A stretch of DNA of 64,000 bases from Erythrobasidium yunnanense. Taxonomy: Eukaryota > Basidiomycota > Cystobasidiomycetes > Erythrobasidiales > Erythrobasidiaceae. The stretch lies in contig BCJC01000001.1 in the NCBI GenBank assembly GCA_001600175.1, positions 2,961,652 through 3,025,651 on the forward strand. The letters run 5' to 3'. The translations under genes and the position numbers were made by a program. Positions 35,200-48,065 of this stretch are shown one piece after another. Within the stretch, counting starts at the first letter, position 1; each line of letters starts with the position of its first letter. The notes under the pieces were generated by a model, which was not told where the DNA came from, made no database searches, and saw only the letters and a list, made by a program, of their open reading frames with translations.

Positions 35200-35778
35200 T
35201 TACACCGCTTCCCCAGCTGCCTCGTTAACCCTCTTCGAGGCAATATCCGCGCCATGCTCTCTTCCTTGGGCGTCCACCCACATCTTAAGCGTTGACACAG
35301 CCGAGCTGAGTCTCTCAATGAGCACCTTCGGACTTTCATTGTACTCGACTGCAGAGGCAGCAGGTCGCTCTTGCGCAACGATAGAGGGAGTGATGGCTAG
35401 CGGATCGGAGGTATTTTGGAGCAAAGAGGTCTCTTGGTAATCCACCAAGTATGCGCGAACGAGGTTGGCGTGCTTGCTTCTGCTGGCATAAGGCTTTGGA
35501 GGCGTGGAACTGGCACTTGAGGAGTGAGCAAGCCAAGATAAATGCTCCGATGTCTTCTCCTACAATATTGAAGCTTCAGCTGAGCAAGCGAACATTCGAT
35601 GAGCACGCAAGCTGAAACTAACCAGCATCGCGAGCCTGGACTGTATGACTCCGGCGAGATCGCCTTTGGCAACCACCTGATCTTTCTGTATGAGCGCCAA
35701 AGCTGAAACTTCTTGGGCTAGCTCAATCGCGCTCTGAATAACTGCGCTAATGTCGCCATTCTTGTTGACTGAAGACAT
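35200..35778 (-). CDS. Small unknown protein, two exons
   Basis: Exons 35623-35778 and 35200-35559 join in phase to 171 residues starting MSSVNKNGDISAVIQSAIEL. The frame is open in phase upstream to another ATG at 35988, which would add 70 Ser/Leu/Ala-rich residues. That stretch could equally be read as an intron ending in CCACAG before the GAG-ATG. The body is helical (AIELAQEVSALALIQKD) with a Ser/Pro-rich middle, then AVSTLKMWVDAQGREHG. I recognise no family. It closes the run of four unknown genes at 31-36 kb. Confidence 0.6.
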
Positions 35779-36617
35779 CTCCTGTGGAACAGTGGATGAG
35801 GGCAAGGTGTAAGCAGGACTTCGCGAGTGTCGATATGAGTTCGCATACGCGGTCTGTCGTAGTAGCAATGACGAGGATGTATAGCGTAAAGCGAAGAACG
35901 TGGAGTGGAGTGAAGGCAAGGCAAGGCAGGCAGCTTGCGTTGCGGAAGGGATCGATAGCAAGAAGAGCATCTCATTTTCCACAGCCATTTTAAGGTAGTG
36001 ATTTGGCTACGCCTCTTTGAGGTCTTCGAAGACCCTTCGCGCTCGGGAGTACGGCCTGCCGACCCGGCTCATCTGGCTTCACCACGAATGGCGTTGCCAA
36101 GTCCTTCCTAGCCTACTCAGCGCTTCGATATGCGTCAAAAGCTAGAAAATACGCCATACTTGATGCCTTGATCGCATTTGGCTGGTAGCGTGGTTTCTGG
36201 AGACTTCTGGCAGAGGAAACGAGGCGTTATTCAGAATTTTGCGAAATCTTGCTCTCTTCTCCTTTTTAACAATTCATCGGCCACGGTGCTGCTACTGTAC
36301 GCTAGCCTGAAACTTTGGTATGGCAACCCGGTCAGTCCGAAGTTTGCTGTTGGACAGACGTGGGCTGGTCCCAGTGAACATTGCTTGTGTCTCTCAGCTG
36401 AGGGCTTATGAGCTCCAGAAGACAGCTAGTGCTATCTGCGAGGATCTTGAGCCATCCGGAAAACGTCAGGCACGACCTTCTTATCGGAATCCTGCATTTG
36501 TGCCTGGCATCTGACAGCGCCGTCATCGTATATTTTCGCGTGAACTTCCATCTTCAGCTACAGAACCCTCTGATTGATTTATTTTATAACGCTCGTGCTT
36601 TCGTTCCACTGCCCGGA
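35779..36617. other. Intergenic region, possible N-terminal extension
   Basis: This 839-bp region lies between the small unknown gene and the 3' end of the mitochondrial uL1 gene, both on -. The first 210 bp continue the open frame of the small gene. The rest holds only short overlapping frames. Confidence 0.45.
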
Positions 36618-37542
36618 TTATGCTGACAGCTGCGCTACATCGGTGACCTCTATGTTCATTGACTTGCTCGTTGATAGATATAGCTTCTCGATCTCTGCCC
36701 TCTTGTTCTTCTTGCCTCCGCCTTTCGTATCTATCTCTGCCTGTGTCCCTACACCATTGCAGACATCGAGGACCTCTCCCATGAATTGGGATATATTCTC
36801 CTTGATCTGCTGATCTGTGAAGCCGAGTCTTCCAATAGGCACCGAGACTTGCCCTCGATTATAGCCAACTTTCTTGTTCGCTGCAGAAGATCGCAGCTTG
36901 GCTTCTACGCCCAGCCAGTCGAGTCCACCGCGCGCTTCGCGAATAGCCTGCGATATGTTTGAAGTGACTGTCCCTCTCTTGACTGACGGCATAAGACCTT
37001 TTGGACCCAAAACACGAGGAAGAGTGGAGCGTGTGAGATTAGGAAGTTGATCTGGTGTCGAGATGATTTTCGTTGGCTGGACCGTAGATTGGAGGATCTA
37101 TGGAACAGCATTATGGGTAATGAGTATACTGGATATGCGATACCCAGCCTGCAAGCAGACCTACAGCATCAATTAACTCTTTTCCGCCAACGATATCTGC
37201 GCCCTTCCGTCTCGCATTCTCTGCATCTTCTCCCTCCGCAAAGACAAGAATAATATCTCGCTTCTTGCTGTTTGATGCATCGTGCTTCAGGAAGCTTCTC
37301 CCTCGCAGCGTATTGATATTGACAGTCGTAGCCATCCGAGGCAGCAGAGTAAGCTCGTACGCCGAAGTCGTATCGCCAGGACTCATGGATCGCAAAGAAT
37401 GTATCGCTTCTGTCAGAGTAAGCGCGTTTGGCGCGGGAGGTTGTGCCAATCTTTTGCTTTTTGCGCTTGAAGACGCAGACCTGGCGCATTGCCTGTAGGA
37501 TGTTTTGGCCAGAACAGGCAGCTTGGACGTGGAAGCTTGCAT
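36618..37542 (-). CDS. MRPL1: Mitochondrial ribosomal protein uL1m
   Basis: Exons 37165-37542 and 36618-37097 join in phase 0 to 285 residues. The start at 37542 opens a basic Ser/Arg/Ala-rich presequence (MQASTSKLPVLAKTSYRQCA) without acidic residues, typical of mitochondrial import. The uL1 domain follows with NALTLTEAIHSLRSM, TVNINTLRGRSFL, RKGADIVGGKELIDA, the LGPKGLMPSVKRGTVT signature and IKENISQFMGEVLD. uL1 forms the mobile stalk of the large mitochondrial subunit that handles E-site tRNA. The start lies 113 bp from the divergent snRNP gene, so both probably share a promoter. Confidence 0.92.
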
Positions 37543-37655
37543 TGTAGAGGTATAGAGACTTGTATAAGACTTTGATTTGAAATGGGAGCAGAGACAAGTC
37601 TTGAAATTCAAAGGTTGACCTTGCAACTTATCGAGCTACAAAATCCCTTGAAATC

Positions 37656-38641
37656 ATGGAAGTCGATACTGCAGCTGCATCATCAGCTGCTGTACCAGTG
37701 CCAGCTGCGTCGACGTCGACAGCTCCTGCGCCCGCTGGTGCTGCCCAGGAAGAGCCGGCAGCTCCAGCGATTCCAGTGGTGGAAACAGTCTATATCAACA
37801 ATCTGAACGAAAAGATATCCCCCAAAGTCATGAAGCAAACCCTGAAGAACCTGTTCAGGCAGTACGGCGCTGTCTTGGACGTCGTAGCCCACCGAAACCT
37901 GCGGATGCGAGGACAGGCTTTCGTAGCCATGATTGACCGTCAAGCAGCTGAAAGAGCCGTCAAGGAAGTCAGAGGGTTCCCGCTGTATGGGAAACCAGTC
38001 AATGTAGCTTTTGCGAGAACACCTGCGGACGCTGTGGTCAAGCGAAAGACGCCGGATTTGCTCGAGGTCCACTTGGAAGAGAGGAAGAGGAGGAAGAGTA
38101 AGCTATATCTCAGGTAACTATAGGATAATCGCTAATCTAGAGCTACTTTCTTCAGAGATTGCCAGGAATCGCAACCCGCTGAGAAAGAAGGCTGCAGCAC
38201 AGCGTTATGCTGCCAAATGTAGGTCCTTTCCTCTCTTCTAGTGTTCATCATGCTGACACTTCGAAACAGCCGCTGCCGTCGATGGAGTGCCGTCTGCAGC
38301 ACCCAAGCGCAATATCGTCCAGATGCCAGACGAATACCTCCCGCCGAACAAGATTCTCTTCATCCAAAACCTGCCGGACAGCACGACCAAAGAGGAGCTC
38401 GAGACACTCTTCAAGCCATACCCCAATCTATACGATGTCCGTCTTATTCCTGGCCGAAAGGGTATTGCTTTCGTGGAATACGCGGACGAGCAGTCGTCTA
38501 CTACCGCAAGAGAAGCTCTGCACAACTACAAGGTGGACGAGGATCACAAGATGAAGGTAAGCTGCCCAACAAGGATCAATATCTCCGTGACCTTCGCTAA
38601 ACTTGCATTTCGCTCTTTAGGTAACTTACGCAAAGCAGTAG
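37656..38641 (+). CDS. U1A/U2B''-type spliceosomal RNA-binding protein
   Basis: Exons 37656-38097, 38156-38218, 38270-38556 and 38621-38641 join in phase to 270 residues. After an Ala/Pro-rich leader comes RRM1 with RNP2 VYINNL and RNP1 MRGQAFVAM. It also carries NEKISPKVMKQTL and GFPLYGKPVNVAFA, the hallmark of the U1A/U2B'' (SNF) family. A basic linker and RRM2 (KILFIQNLPDSTTKEELETL, GIAFVEYAD) follow, and a 21-nt last exon encodes VTYAKQ. It binds a stem-loop of U2 and/or U1 snRNA in the nucleus. I cannot tell from sequence whether this fungus uses it as U1A, U2B'' or both; many fungi have only one such protein. Confidence 0.92.
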
Positions 38642-38890
38642 ACGCAGGGACAAGGGAACTATTAGCCACTAGCTACCCGCTGTATTGTTAGATGTACTTT
38701 CTGGGATTCCTGTATGCAAAGCATATTTCACGCACGTTTCCCGAAGAAGTCGCTCTGCAAATGAAGTCGCTAGCAGATCTCACCGTGTTCGTGCCAGAAC
38801 GCAAGTCTTCTCCTGTCTTACCTCTGTCTCGACTTTGCTGTGTTCAGCTCGAGCGTGCCTTTCGATTACTCCATTTCGAACATATTCAAG

Positions 38891-40205
<1,315 letters not shown>

Positions 40206-40349
40206 ATTGACGAGATGCGCGATGGATACCCTGTAACAACAACTACGTGAAGTACTGCACGGCTACTACTGCATCAACTGCTCTTAGAGAATGCTACAAT
40301 GTTAAAGCAACCAAAAGCCATCGAGCTTATCCTCGGAAACATTGGGCTT

Positions 40350-40886
40350 TTAGTCTTCAGGCGAAAGATCTAATCGTTTGTAGATGTCCAGAATGCTGTT
40401 TTGCGTGTCGAATCAGCATTTGACGCGCGCCTACTGGCTTGACGATACTACGCACGTCGTTCCTTCTAAGTCTGCAATCTGTCGGAACGACTTCAGAACC
40501 AGAAATCAGGTAATAGTAGTCAGTGTGCACACCTTTCCAATGAGGATGGAGCATACGTCCTGTGTCAGATCGTTAGTCAAGGCCCGTTTCTTGTCGTGTC
40601 GATGGCTCACCTTTCTTTCGTTGTACTGAATCGTGCAAGACGAGTCTGAGCGAATACAATGCGACATTATATACGTTCATCCTCACCTCATTCAACGCCT
40701 TGATGTGCTCCTTGACGATCTTATCGCAGTCGTGGCCTTGCAGTTCTGCTTCGAGCTTCGCGACTTCCTCTTGAAGCGCTTGATACTTCGCTAGACGCGC
40801 CTTATCCACCTGGAAGTTGATCAGTACATGCAAGAGGTCCGTGTTCAGCTATACCGACCTACCTTGCTCAAGCTGGGAGCGGTCAT
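40350..40886 (-). CDS. SWI5: Swi5/Sae3-type recombination mediator, six exons
   Basis: Six small exons splice to about 85 residues, from the ATG at 40886 to the TAA at 40350-40352. The protein reads MTAPSLSK, then VDKARLAKYQALQEEVAKLE, VKEHIKALNEYNERKDVCSI and LIGKIADLEGTTILDIYKRL, ending DLSPED. The conserved C-terminal Swi5 pattern (H..LHEYN..KD.GQ.L.GKLA..RG.T...LY) is clearly matched, here with Asn-Glu-Tyr-Asn and Cys at the usual Gly. An N-terminal coiled-coil helix fits the family. Swi5 pairs with Sfr1 (Sae3 pairs with Mei5 in yeast) and helps Rad51 or Dmc1 filaments form. The gene is easily missed: the exons are tiny and no single frame covers more than part of the protein. Confidence 0.82.
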
Positions 40887-41049
40887 GATGTCGGTGTTTA
40901 TCGAAGGACGTGACGACAAGCAAATAACACAACTTCAGAGGCAGTAAGGGTCATAACGATCCTTTCGATTTGTGCAGATAACACTAATGCACGTTGAATA
41001 GGCGCAACAACATTATACTCCCTTATATGATCGACTGAATGCGAAATGC

Positions 41050-44000
41050 CTAAAAGAAATCGTCATCGCTCTCATCGGAGCTCTGCGGCTTTGGCTGTGC
41101 TGCAGACTGCTGCCTGGAATGCATCTCGCTGAACTTGATTGCACGCTGTAGTGCATCAAAGATGGTCTTCGATACCGTATTTTGGGATTCAGGGAAAGCG
41201 TCTATCCAGCCTCTAGTCTGGGCGAGAGCGCTTAGACCTCCAACATAGCGGGTAACTGATGCCTTGAAGCCGCTCGAGGTCAGCGACATCCAGAAGATAT
41301 CGCCTTCCAGCTCGAGTGCAGTATAGAGCACGATGGCTTCCCTGTTGACATAGCCACGCACTCAGCTCGAGACGCCTGGAAATATGCACGATACTGACCT
41401 CTCGTCGGAAGTGCTCTTCCCGCTGCCGAGCTTGGCGAAAATCTTGTTCTCGTCGATCTTGTTACGACCGTCGGGAGTAGTCGACAGCAAGCTACGGCTC
41501 AGGAGATAGTGCAGCTGACGGACAGCCTTCTTGCGCAAGTCTATATCGATCTTCTTCTGCCATGTAGCAGGGGAGAGGACAAAGTTCGGGGCGTCTGCGC
41601 CAGCTTCAAAACCTAGGTCCACAGGATCAGTGCAGGTATATGCAGATAGAGTGGAAATGAGCCCTCACCGTCGTCTAAATCGTCCAGCTGGACGGCTTGA
41701 TTCGCTCGAGCACTCTTCTTGTCAAATGGCACGCTGAAGCCGCTTCTGCTCGCGTTGTTGACGTTCACTGAGCCGGCGATCCCACTTTTAACGGTGTTTA
41801 CACTCATGCTGCCCATGTTTGTACTCTTGTTCGTGACCTGAACGCCAGACATCGAAGCGTTCTTGGTTGTTGTTTGTACGCTTCCAGTCATGACGCTTCG
41901 GACTGTTCGCAGGATCCCATTAGCATCAACGATGTATGCATGACAAGCTGACATACCTTGCGAATACTTGGGTGCAGGCTTGGCTATCGACTTGAGCGGC
42001 GAGGGAGCCCTCACAGGCGGCTCGATGATCATGAGGTCCGCATCATCGTCGAAAAAGGCGTCCGGCTGGAGCTCTGCATCCTTGCTGCTATCGGCGATCG
42101 GAGGAGGTGAAGGTGTGCGTGAGGAAGGCACTGGATCGTCAACAGGCATATCATCGTCTTTCTCCGCTTCTTCCGCGACCGTAGAAAGCTGCTTGCTCGG
42201 CCTTCGCATAGGTACCCATACTTCCTCTTTCGGCTTGCTGAGAGGCGGAGGTAGAGCAAAAGACTCCTCTTCCTCAAGATACTCGGTAGGCGGTTCTGGC
42301 GGTATATCCTCGTCCATTTCCTCCGAGGTGCTCTTGCTAAACAGAGGCTTCTTGCCAACAGGCTGCTTAAACAGGTTTGCTGGCCTTCGTGTGCTTTCTT
42401 CTTCTTCCTCTTCATTGTCAACATCGATAATCGTTCTTTTCTTCTGCTGCATGGTCGATGCTTTCGAGAATCCAGGCAGCGGGCCCGCAGACACTTCTTC
42501 CGTACTAGCAGACCTGCTCAAAGCAGCCTTCCTCTCCATAGATTCTTCCGCTTCTTTGACTTCATCTTCCACATCTCTTTGGATGTTTGGCATCTGAGTC
42601 GCTACCAGCTCTTTCGGATCCAGGTCTTGCTTCATTTTGGCAGTTTGTTCCGGACTTTTGCATACGTCGCAGAAGCGGTTGCAGTATCCATTCTTGGCCT
42701 CTGTCGAAGGTTTCTCGCCGAAGTATTTGCCTGAAAGTCTGTCTTCAGCTTACTTCTTTCGACCAGTTTCTAGGTGAACCTACAGATTAGCAAGTGACGG
42801 CATTGCTTTACGTTCTCGGCGTATTCCATCAGCTGTAGCAAGATACAGCGCATCAGCCATAGCTTCCCGTTGCCGTGGTAGCTGCCGACATACCGCTTCT
42901 AGCGAACTCTTGCTACTCTGCTTGAAGTCGTCCGGTATAGCCTTCTTAGCACGTCTTGCGAATGTCTGGTCGCCGATATATTTGGCTGCCGCAGCGTCTT
43001 GACGAGTGTAGTACATAACGCATCGGCTCGCGTGTCCATCTCGTCCAGCCTGTGTGCGATGGACAATCAGCAATGCAGGATGGGCGATGGAGCAGTCTCC
43101 TTACGCGGCCAGTCTCTTGGTAGTAGCCTTCAAAGGAAGTGGGTAGCTAGCGATGAGTAATGTCAGCCTCATTATTTCTTCCTGCGAATACGCGTCTGCT
43201 TACATCCCAGTGTATCACATATCTGACATTAGGTGCATCGATACCCATGCCGAACGCGACCGTAGCGACTGTTGACCGTGGGAGCGGTACATCAGCTTCG
43301 ATTTGTCGACTCGTTCTTTCCACAGAAGTTTCAGCCCACCAATGCAGTCTATCCTCTTTGAGCCTTTCTTAGCCAGAGCTTCCGCGTTCTGCCATAAGTA
43401 AGCATTTCTATCATTCTCATTATCCTTCAATCCTCTATGAAAGGCCGCAGCATTTATGCCCTTCTTCCTAAGCGCATCCGAAACGATATCGCAGTTCTTC
43501 CTCGATCTACAATAGACAATCCCAGAGACTGCGCGCGTTTCTTCTTCGGACATGGCACTCGTGGAGGCATGACCCGAGTCTGCTTTTTTGGCTTTTCGAC
43601 GGTATAGATTGCTGATGAATAAAGTGAGATCTGCTAGCTTCTTGCCAAAATTATCTTGCATATAGCGGACTTCGTAGAAGAGGTTCTGTACATCATAATT
43701 TGAGGAGTTTGTCGGCCTTTCGGATGCATCCGCGACTTACGATTCTATTGAAAGCTGTAGCACCAAGAAGTAGGAAATTCAGCCTGAATCGTCTCGCGTG
43801 AAAACAGCAGGAACTACTCACAGTGCACAACTTTGTACAGCATGTCCATCCTCAGGTCCAGACTGAGACAGATATCTTTCTGGACTGTTTTCGTAGCGGA
43901 GGCAGTGAGTGCCATGATAGGTACGTTGCCGAAGAGTTTTCGAAAGTCGCCTATGCTCTGATACTCTTTACGAAAGTCGTGTCCCCACTATTAAGCGAGG

Positions 44001-45097
44001 AGATTCAGCTTCAGATTATCGTTCGGCTGGGTGTCCGAAGGAATAGCAGCTTACCTCGCTGATACAGTGTGCCTGTTGAGTTAGATTAGCATTGGCAGTG
44101 AGAGGAGGGATCAATGTTGCGATAGCTCACCTCATCGACCACCAGCCGCGCGAGTTCTCCATGCCTGTGAACTGTCATAAGGACATTCTGGAAGGGCTTA
44201 GTCGCCAATCTTTCAGGCGTTACTGCACATCCACATTCTCTATCAGCCATGCAGACTACTGCCAGAAGGAAGGGATGTCTCACTATAAAGCAATCGATTC
44301 TTGGGATGACCCGATCGCATGTCTTTGATGATAGCTTCTCTTTCGAAAGCATCAGTCTTGGAAGTAAGCATTGCAGCTGGGATATTGAGCTTCTCTAGTG
44401 CTTGAACTTGGTTCGCCATGAGCGCTGTTTCCGACTAATCAGCGCGATCGAAGATTCAGAAGAGAAGGCATAGTCCGCACATAGCAGAGGTGTGATGACG
44501 ATAGTGAGACCATGTTCTTCTGCGACTGCTGGTACTTGAAAGCAAAGAGACTGTAAGGAGAGAAGTCACTTTACACGTGAGCTGGCGTTCTCCTGGAGAA
44601 TTGCTTACCTTTCCCATTCCCGTAGGCGCGATGACTAGTATGTCCAGACCTTGTATAGATGTCAGTGTTCGTATCTGAAGTGGAAGCGAATCCGATTTCA
44701 CCCTTGATGGCGCTTTCCATGATCTCGCGTTGTTTACCCTTGAACTCTGCTTTGCCGAAGGCTGTTGAAACCGCGAGAATCAGATGCACTTCTTCATATT
44801 TGATATACGACGAGCCTACTGTTCTTGAAAGTCCATTCGACTGGCGCGCGAAGACATCAACACGACCATCCTCCCTCCACTATTGGAACCGCAAGACCCA
44901 CTATCGACGCATCCTTTCGGTTTCCTCATCTTTGCAAACATTCCTTTACGTTTGCTGGGTGTTTCGCTCTGCGTTGCTGCTATGGGCGGTTCCCTCGCGA
45001 GTTGCGCGAGCTGGTTCTGGATGGACGGGGTGCATAGCGTGGTGAAAGTACTGTCGCCGTCGCCGCTCGACGTGATGTCGCCAGCTTGCGACGACAT
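41050..45097 (-). CDS. RecQ-family DNA helicase with long regulatory tail
   Basis: A multi-exon gene encodes a RecQ core. Walker A is LVIAPTGMGKSLCFQVPA, then [76 protein letters not shown] and FGMGIDAPNVRYVIHWDLP with SFEGYYQETGRAGRDG. A zinc-binding segment follows (RQDA... and GYCNRFCDVCKSPEQ). The C-terminal 500 residues are acidic and disordered, with Ser/Val/Asn-rich repeats (VQTTTKNASMSGVQVTNKST), then an ordered block (TWQKKIDIDLRKKAVRQLHY, IFWMSLTSSGFKASVTRYVG), ending SSDESDDDFF. It unwinds DNA during repair and recombination. The N-terminal exon (MSSQAGDITSSGDGD at 45097) joins the core through an intron I placed only by phase. The subfamily is unsure; the tail does not look like a clear HRDC domain. 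Confidence 0.88.
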
Positions 45098-45539
45098 GGT
45101 AGTCGTAGTCGTATATCCTCAAGAGAAGCGGGCAGGAGGTTGGAAGTGGGCAGAAAGGCAAGCCGGGAACAACGAAGCGAGACCTTGATCTGAGTCGTAT
45201 AGGTGTATCTAACAAGCATACTACCTATATGAAACGGCGTTTCAAGACTGGCCTTCTCTGCACAAACTATACGCGTAGCTGCACGCTTTTTCGCGTTGAA
45301 ACCAGCCAGCGATGCAAGATCTAAGGATACCTACATCGCAGCTTGTATCTACGAAGCTGAAGTAGCCTTTGCGAGCAATATACACTGCTGTCTCTGCCGT
45401 ACCTACCCCTATTTTGGCGGATAAGGCCGGACCTGTGAAATTTCTAGGCGACCCTGACTCTGCCTTGAAGGCATCTTAACACTTTCTATTCGAGACCTTC
45501 TAATCCCAGTTCAAGACTATCTATCTCTTGGATCTAGAC
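45098..45539. promoter_or_regulatory. Divergent promoter between RecQ helicase and LYS1
   Basis: This 442-bp stretch separates the two starts. It includes the TGACTC site listed separately. No other structure was recognised. Confidence 0.45.
45455..45460 (+). promoter_or_regulatory. Candidate Gcn4/CPC1-type site (TGACTC) upstream of LYS1
   Basis: TGACTC, the half-palindromic core bound by Gcn4/CPC1 bZIP factors, lies 80 bp before the LYS1 start. Lysine biosynthetic genes are classical targets of general amino-acid control. A six-base match alone is weak evidence. Confidence 0.35.
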
Positions 45540-46885
<1,346 letters not shown>

Positions 46886-47085
46886 ATTAAGCCCGGCTTG
46901 GCCTTACTAGAGCCTGCCTTGACTTGGTGCATTCGATTTAGATCTCTTGCCTAGATGTGTATCCTCTTAGACGACTCTCATATCATCCGTTCATGGTACA
47001 GCCTAATACTACATCATCGCTGGTTCTGCGCCTTTGATAGACAGACTAATGACCTTACGGCCTGCTCTCACCGCTTCATACTGCA

Positions 47086-47989
47086 TCATTGGCCTTCCTT
47101 ACTGACGCCTTCCTTCTCCTTCTTCGTCTCCTCACTACTACTCGCAAGTTTAGGCTTCTTCTTCTCCTTCTCACCTCCCGAACTCTTCCGCTTGATGGCA
47201 CCCGCTAACAAACCTTTCTGTGTCGGAGCAGCTTTCTTCTTCGGAGGTGGTGCTGATGCCTTAGTTGTTGTTGCGCTCGCTGGTGGGCTAGTAGTTGATG
47301 TCGATGCTATCGCGCCTGGTAGAGGAGGAGAACCCGCTGGCGCAGCTTCCGGTAAGGCTTGTTTCGCATTCACGGCTCTATTGTCGAACATTCCTTAGCT
47401 GCTTAGCACCCTAAGGCGATGAGGATGTAGACACACTCGCGGAACTTTGCCAGTTCGCTATCGATTTCATTTTGCCTCTCCATCTCAGCTTGTCGTTTCT
47501 CGTCAAACGTAGATTCCAAGAAGGACACCTCTTCATCGTTCAAGCTCCTGAATTGATTGCCTTTACCCGGTGAGCCTTGGTCAATCCTGGACTAAGGCGA
47601 TGAAGTCGAGCTTACGAATTGAGTACTTTTCATCGTGCTCAGCTTGCTTGTTGTCTCGCTGCTCTTGTAGCTTCTCGTGTAGTGGGCGAGGATCATATTT
47701 CTCGGGAGGTGGTCCTTCGCCTTCAGGTGCTTTCTAAACACCCTGAATCAGCTTCAATACTCTGCAGCTTGGAGTATAGATGCTTGATGTACCTGTCCCA
47801 ATCTCTCGTATGCCTTCTTCCATTCTGACGCATCAATTACACGCGTAAATCAGCCTTCGAGCTCGTTGCCTTTGTACGCTCTTGCTCTCTCTCACCTTCT
47901 TTCCGCCGTTCTTGCGCTTGTAGGATCGAGCTTTCCGTTACAAATCGACTACTGCTACTCGCGCTGGCCAGCGGTGCCGTGTTGCTCAT
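47086..47989 (-). CDS. PSME3IP1/NIP30 (FAM192A)-like protein
   Basis: Starts MSNTAPLASASSSSRFVTES at 47989. After one intron comes the NIP30 domain: SILQAQERRKEEWKKAYERL, EKYDPRPLHEKLQEQRDNKQ, KYSIRNQFRSLNDEEVSFLE and RQAEMERQNEIDSELAKFRE. The C-terminal third is Ala/Pro/Ser-rich and then strongly basic (PPKKKAAPTQKGLLAGAIKR, KEKKKPK), probably a nuclear signal, ending SKEGQ. The family in animals (PIP30) binds the nuclear proteasome activator PA28-gamma. Fungi also keep the domain, where its role is not settled. The start is only 76 bp from the divergent TRM44 start. Confidence 0.85.
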
Positions 47990-48065
47990 TTCGAAGATAT
48001 CTGGATAGTCAAGAAGCCAAGCAAGAGCACAAACGAGCAAGCAATCTTGATCTTATCTAACGAAT
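47990..48065. promoter_or_regulatory. Very short bidirectional promoter (76 bp)
   Basis: Only 76 bp separate the start codons of the NIP30-like gene (-) and TRM44 (+). The two 5' UTRs must be very short or overlap on opposite strands. No motif was recognised. Confidence 0.6.

Noticed and set aside
32579-35778. The 230- and 171-residue unknown proteins as paralogues of each other
   Set aside because: Both have a Leu/Ala-rich helical start with similar residues, but I could not align them beyond about 30 positions; composition alone explains the likeness.
37165-37597. Long - strand frame overlapping uL1m exon 1 as a separate gene
   Set aside because: It is a shifted frame of the uL1m exon with no family features; the uL1m frame carries the conserved residues and joins exon 2 in phase.
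41968-42597. 209-codon + strand frame opposite the RecQ tail
   Set aside because: It is the antisense shadow of the Ser/Glu/Pro-rich tail: its Ser/Gly-rich composition mirrors that strand, and no domain or splice context supports it.
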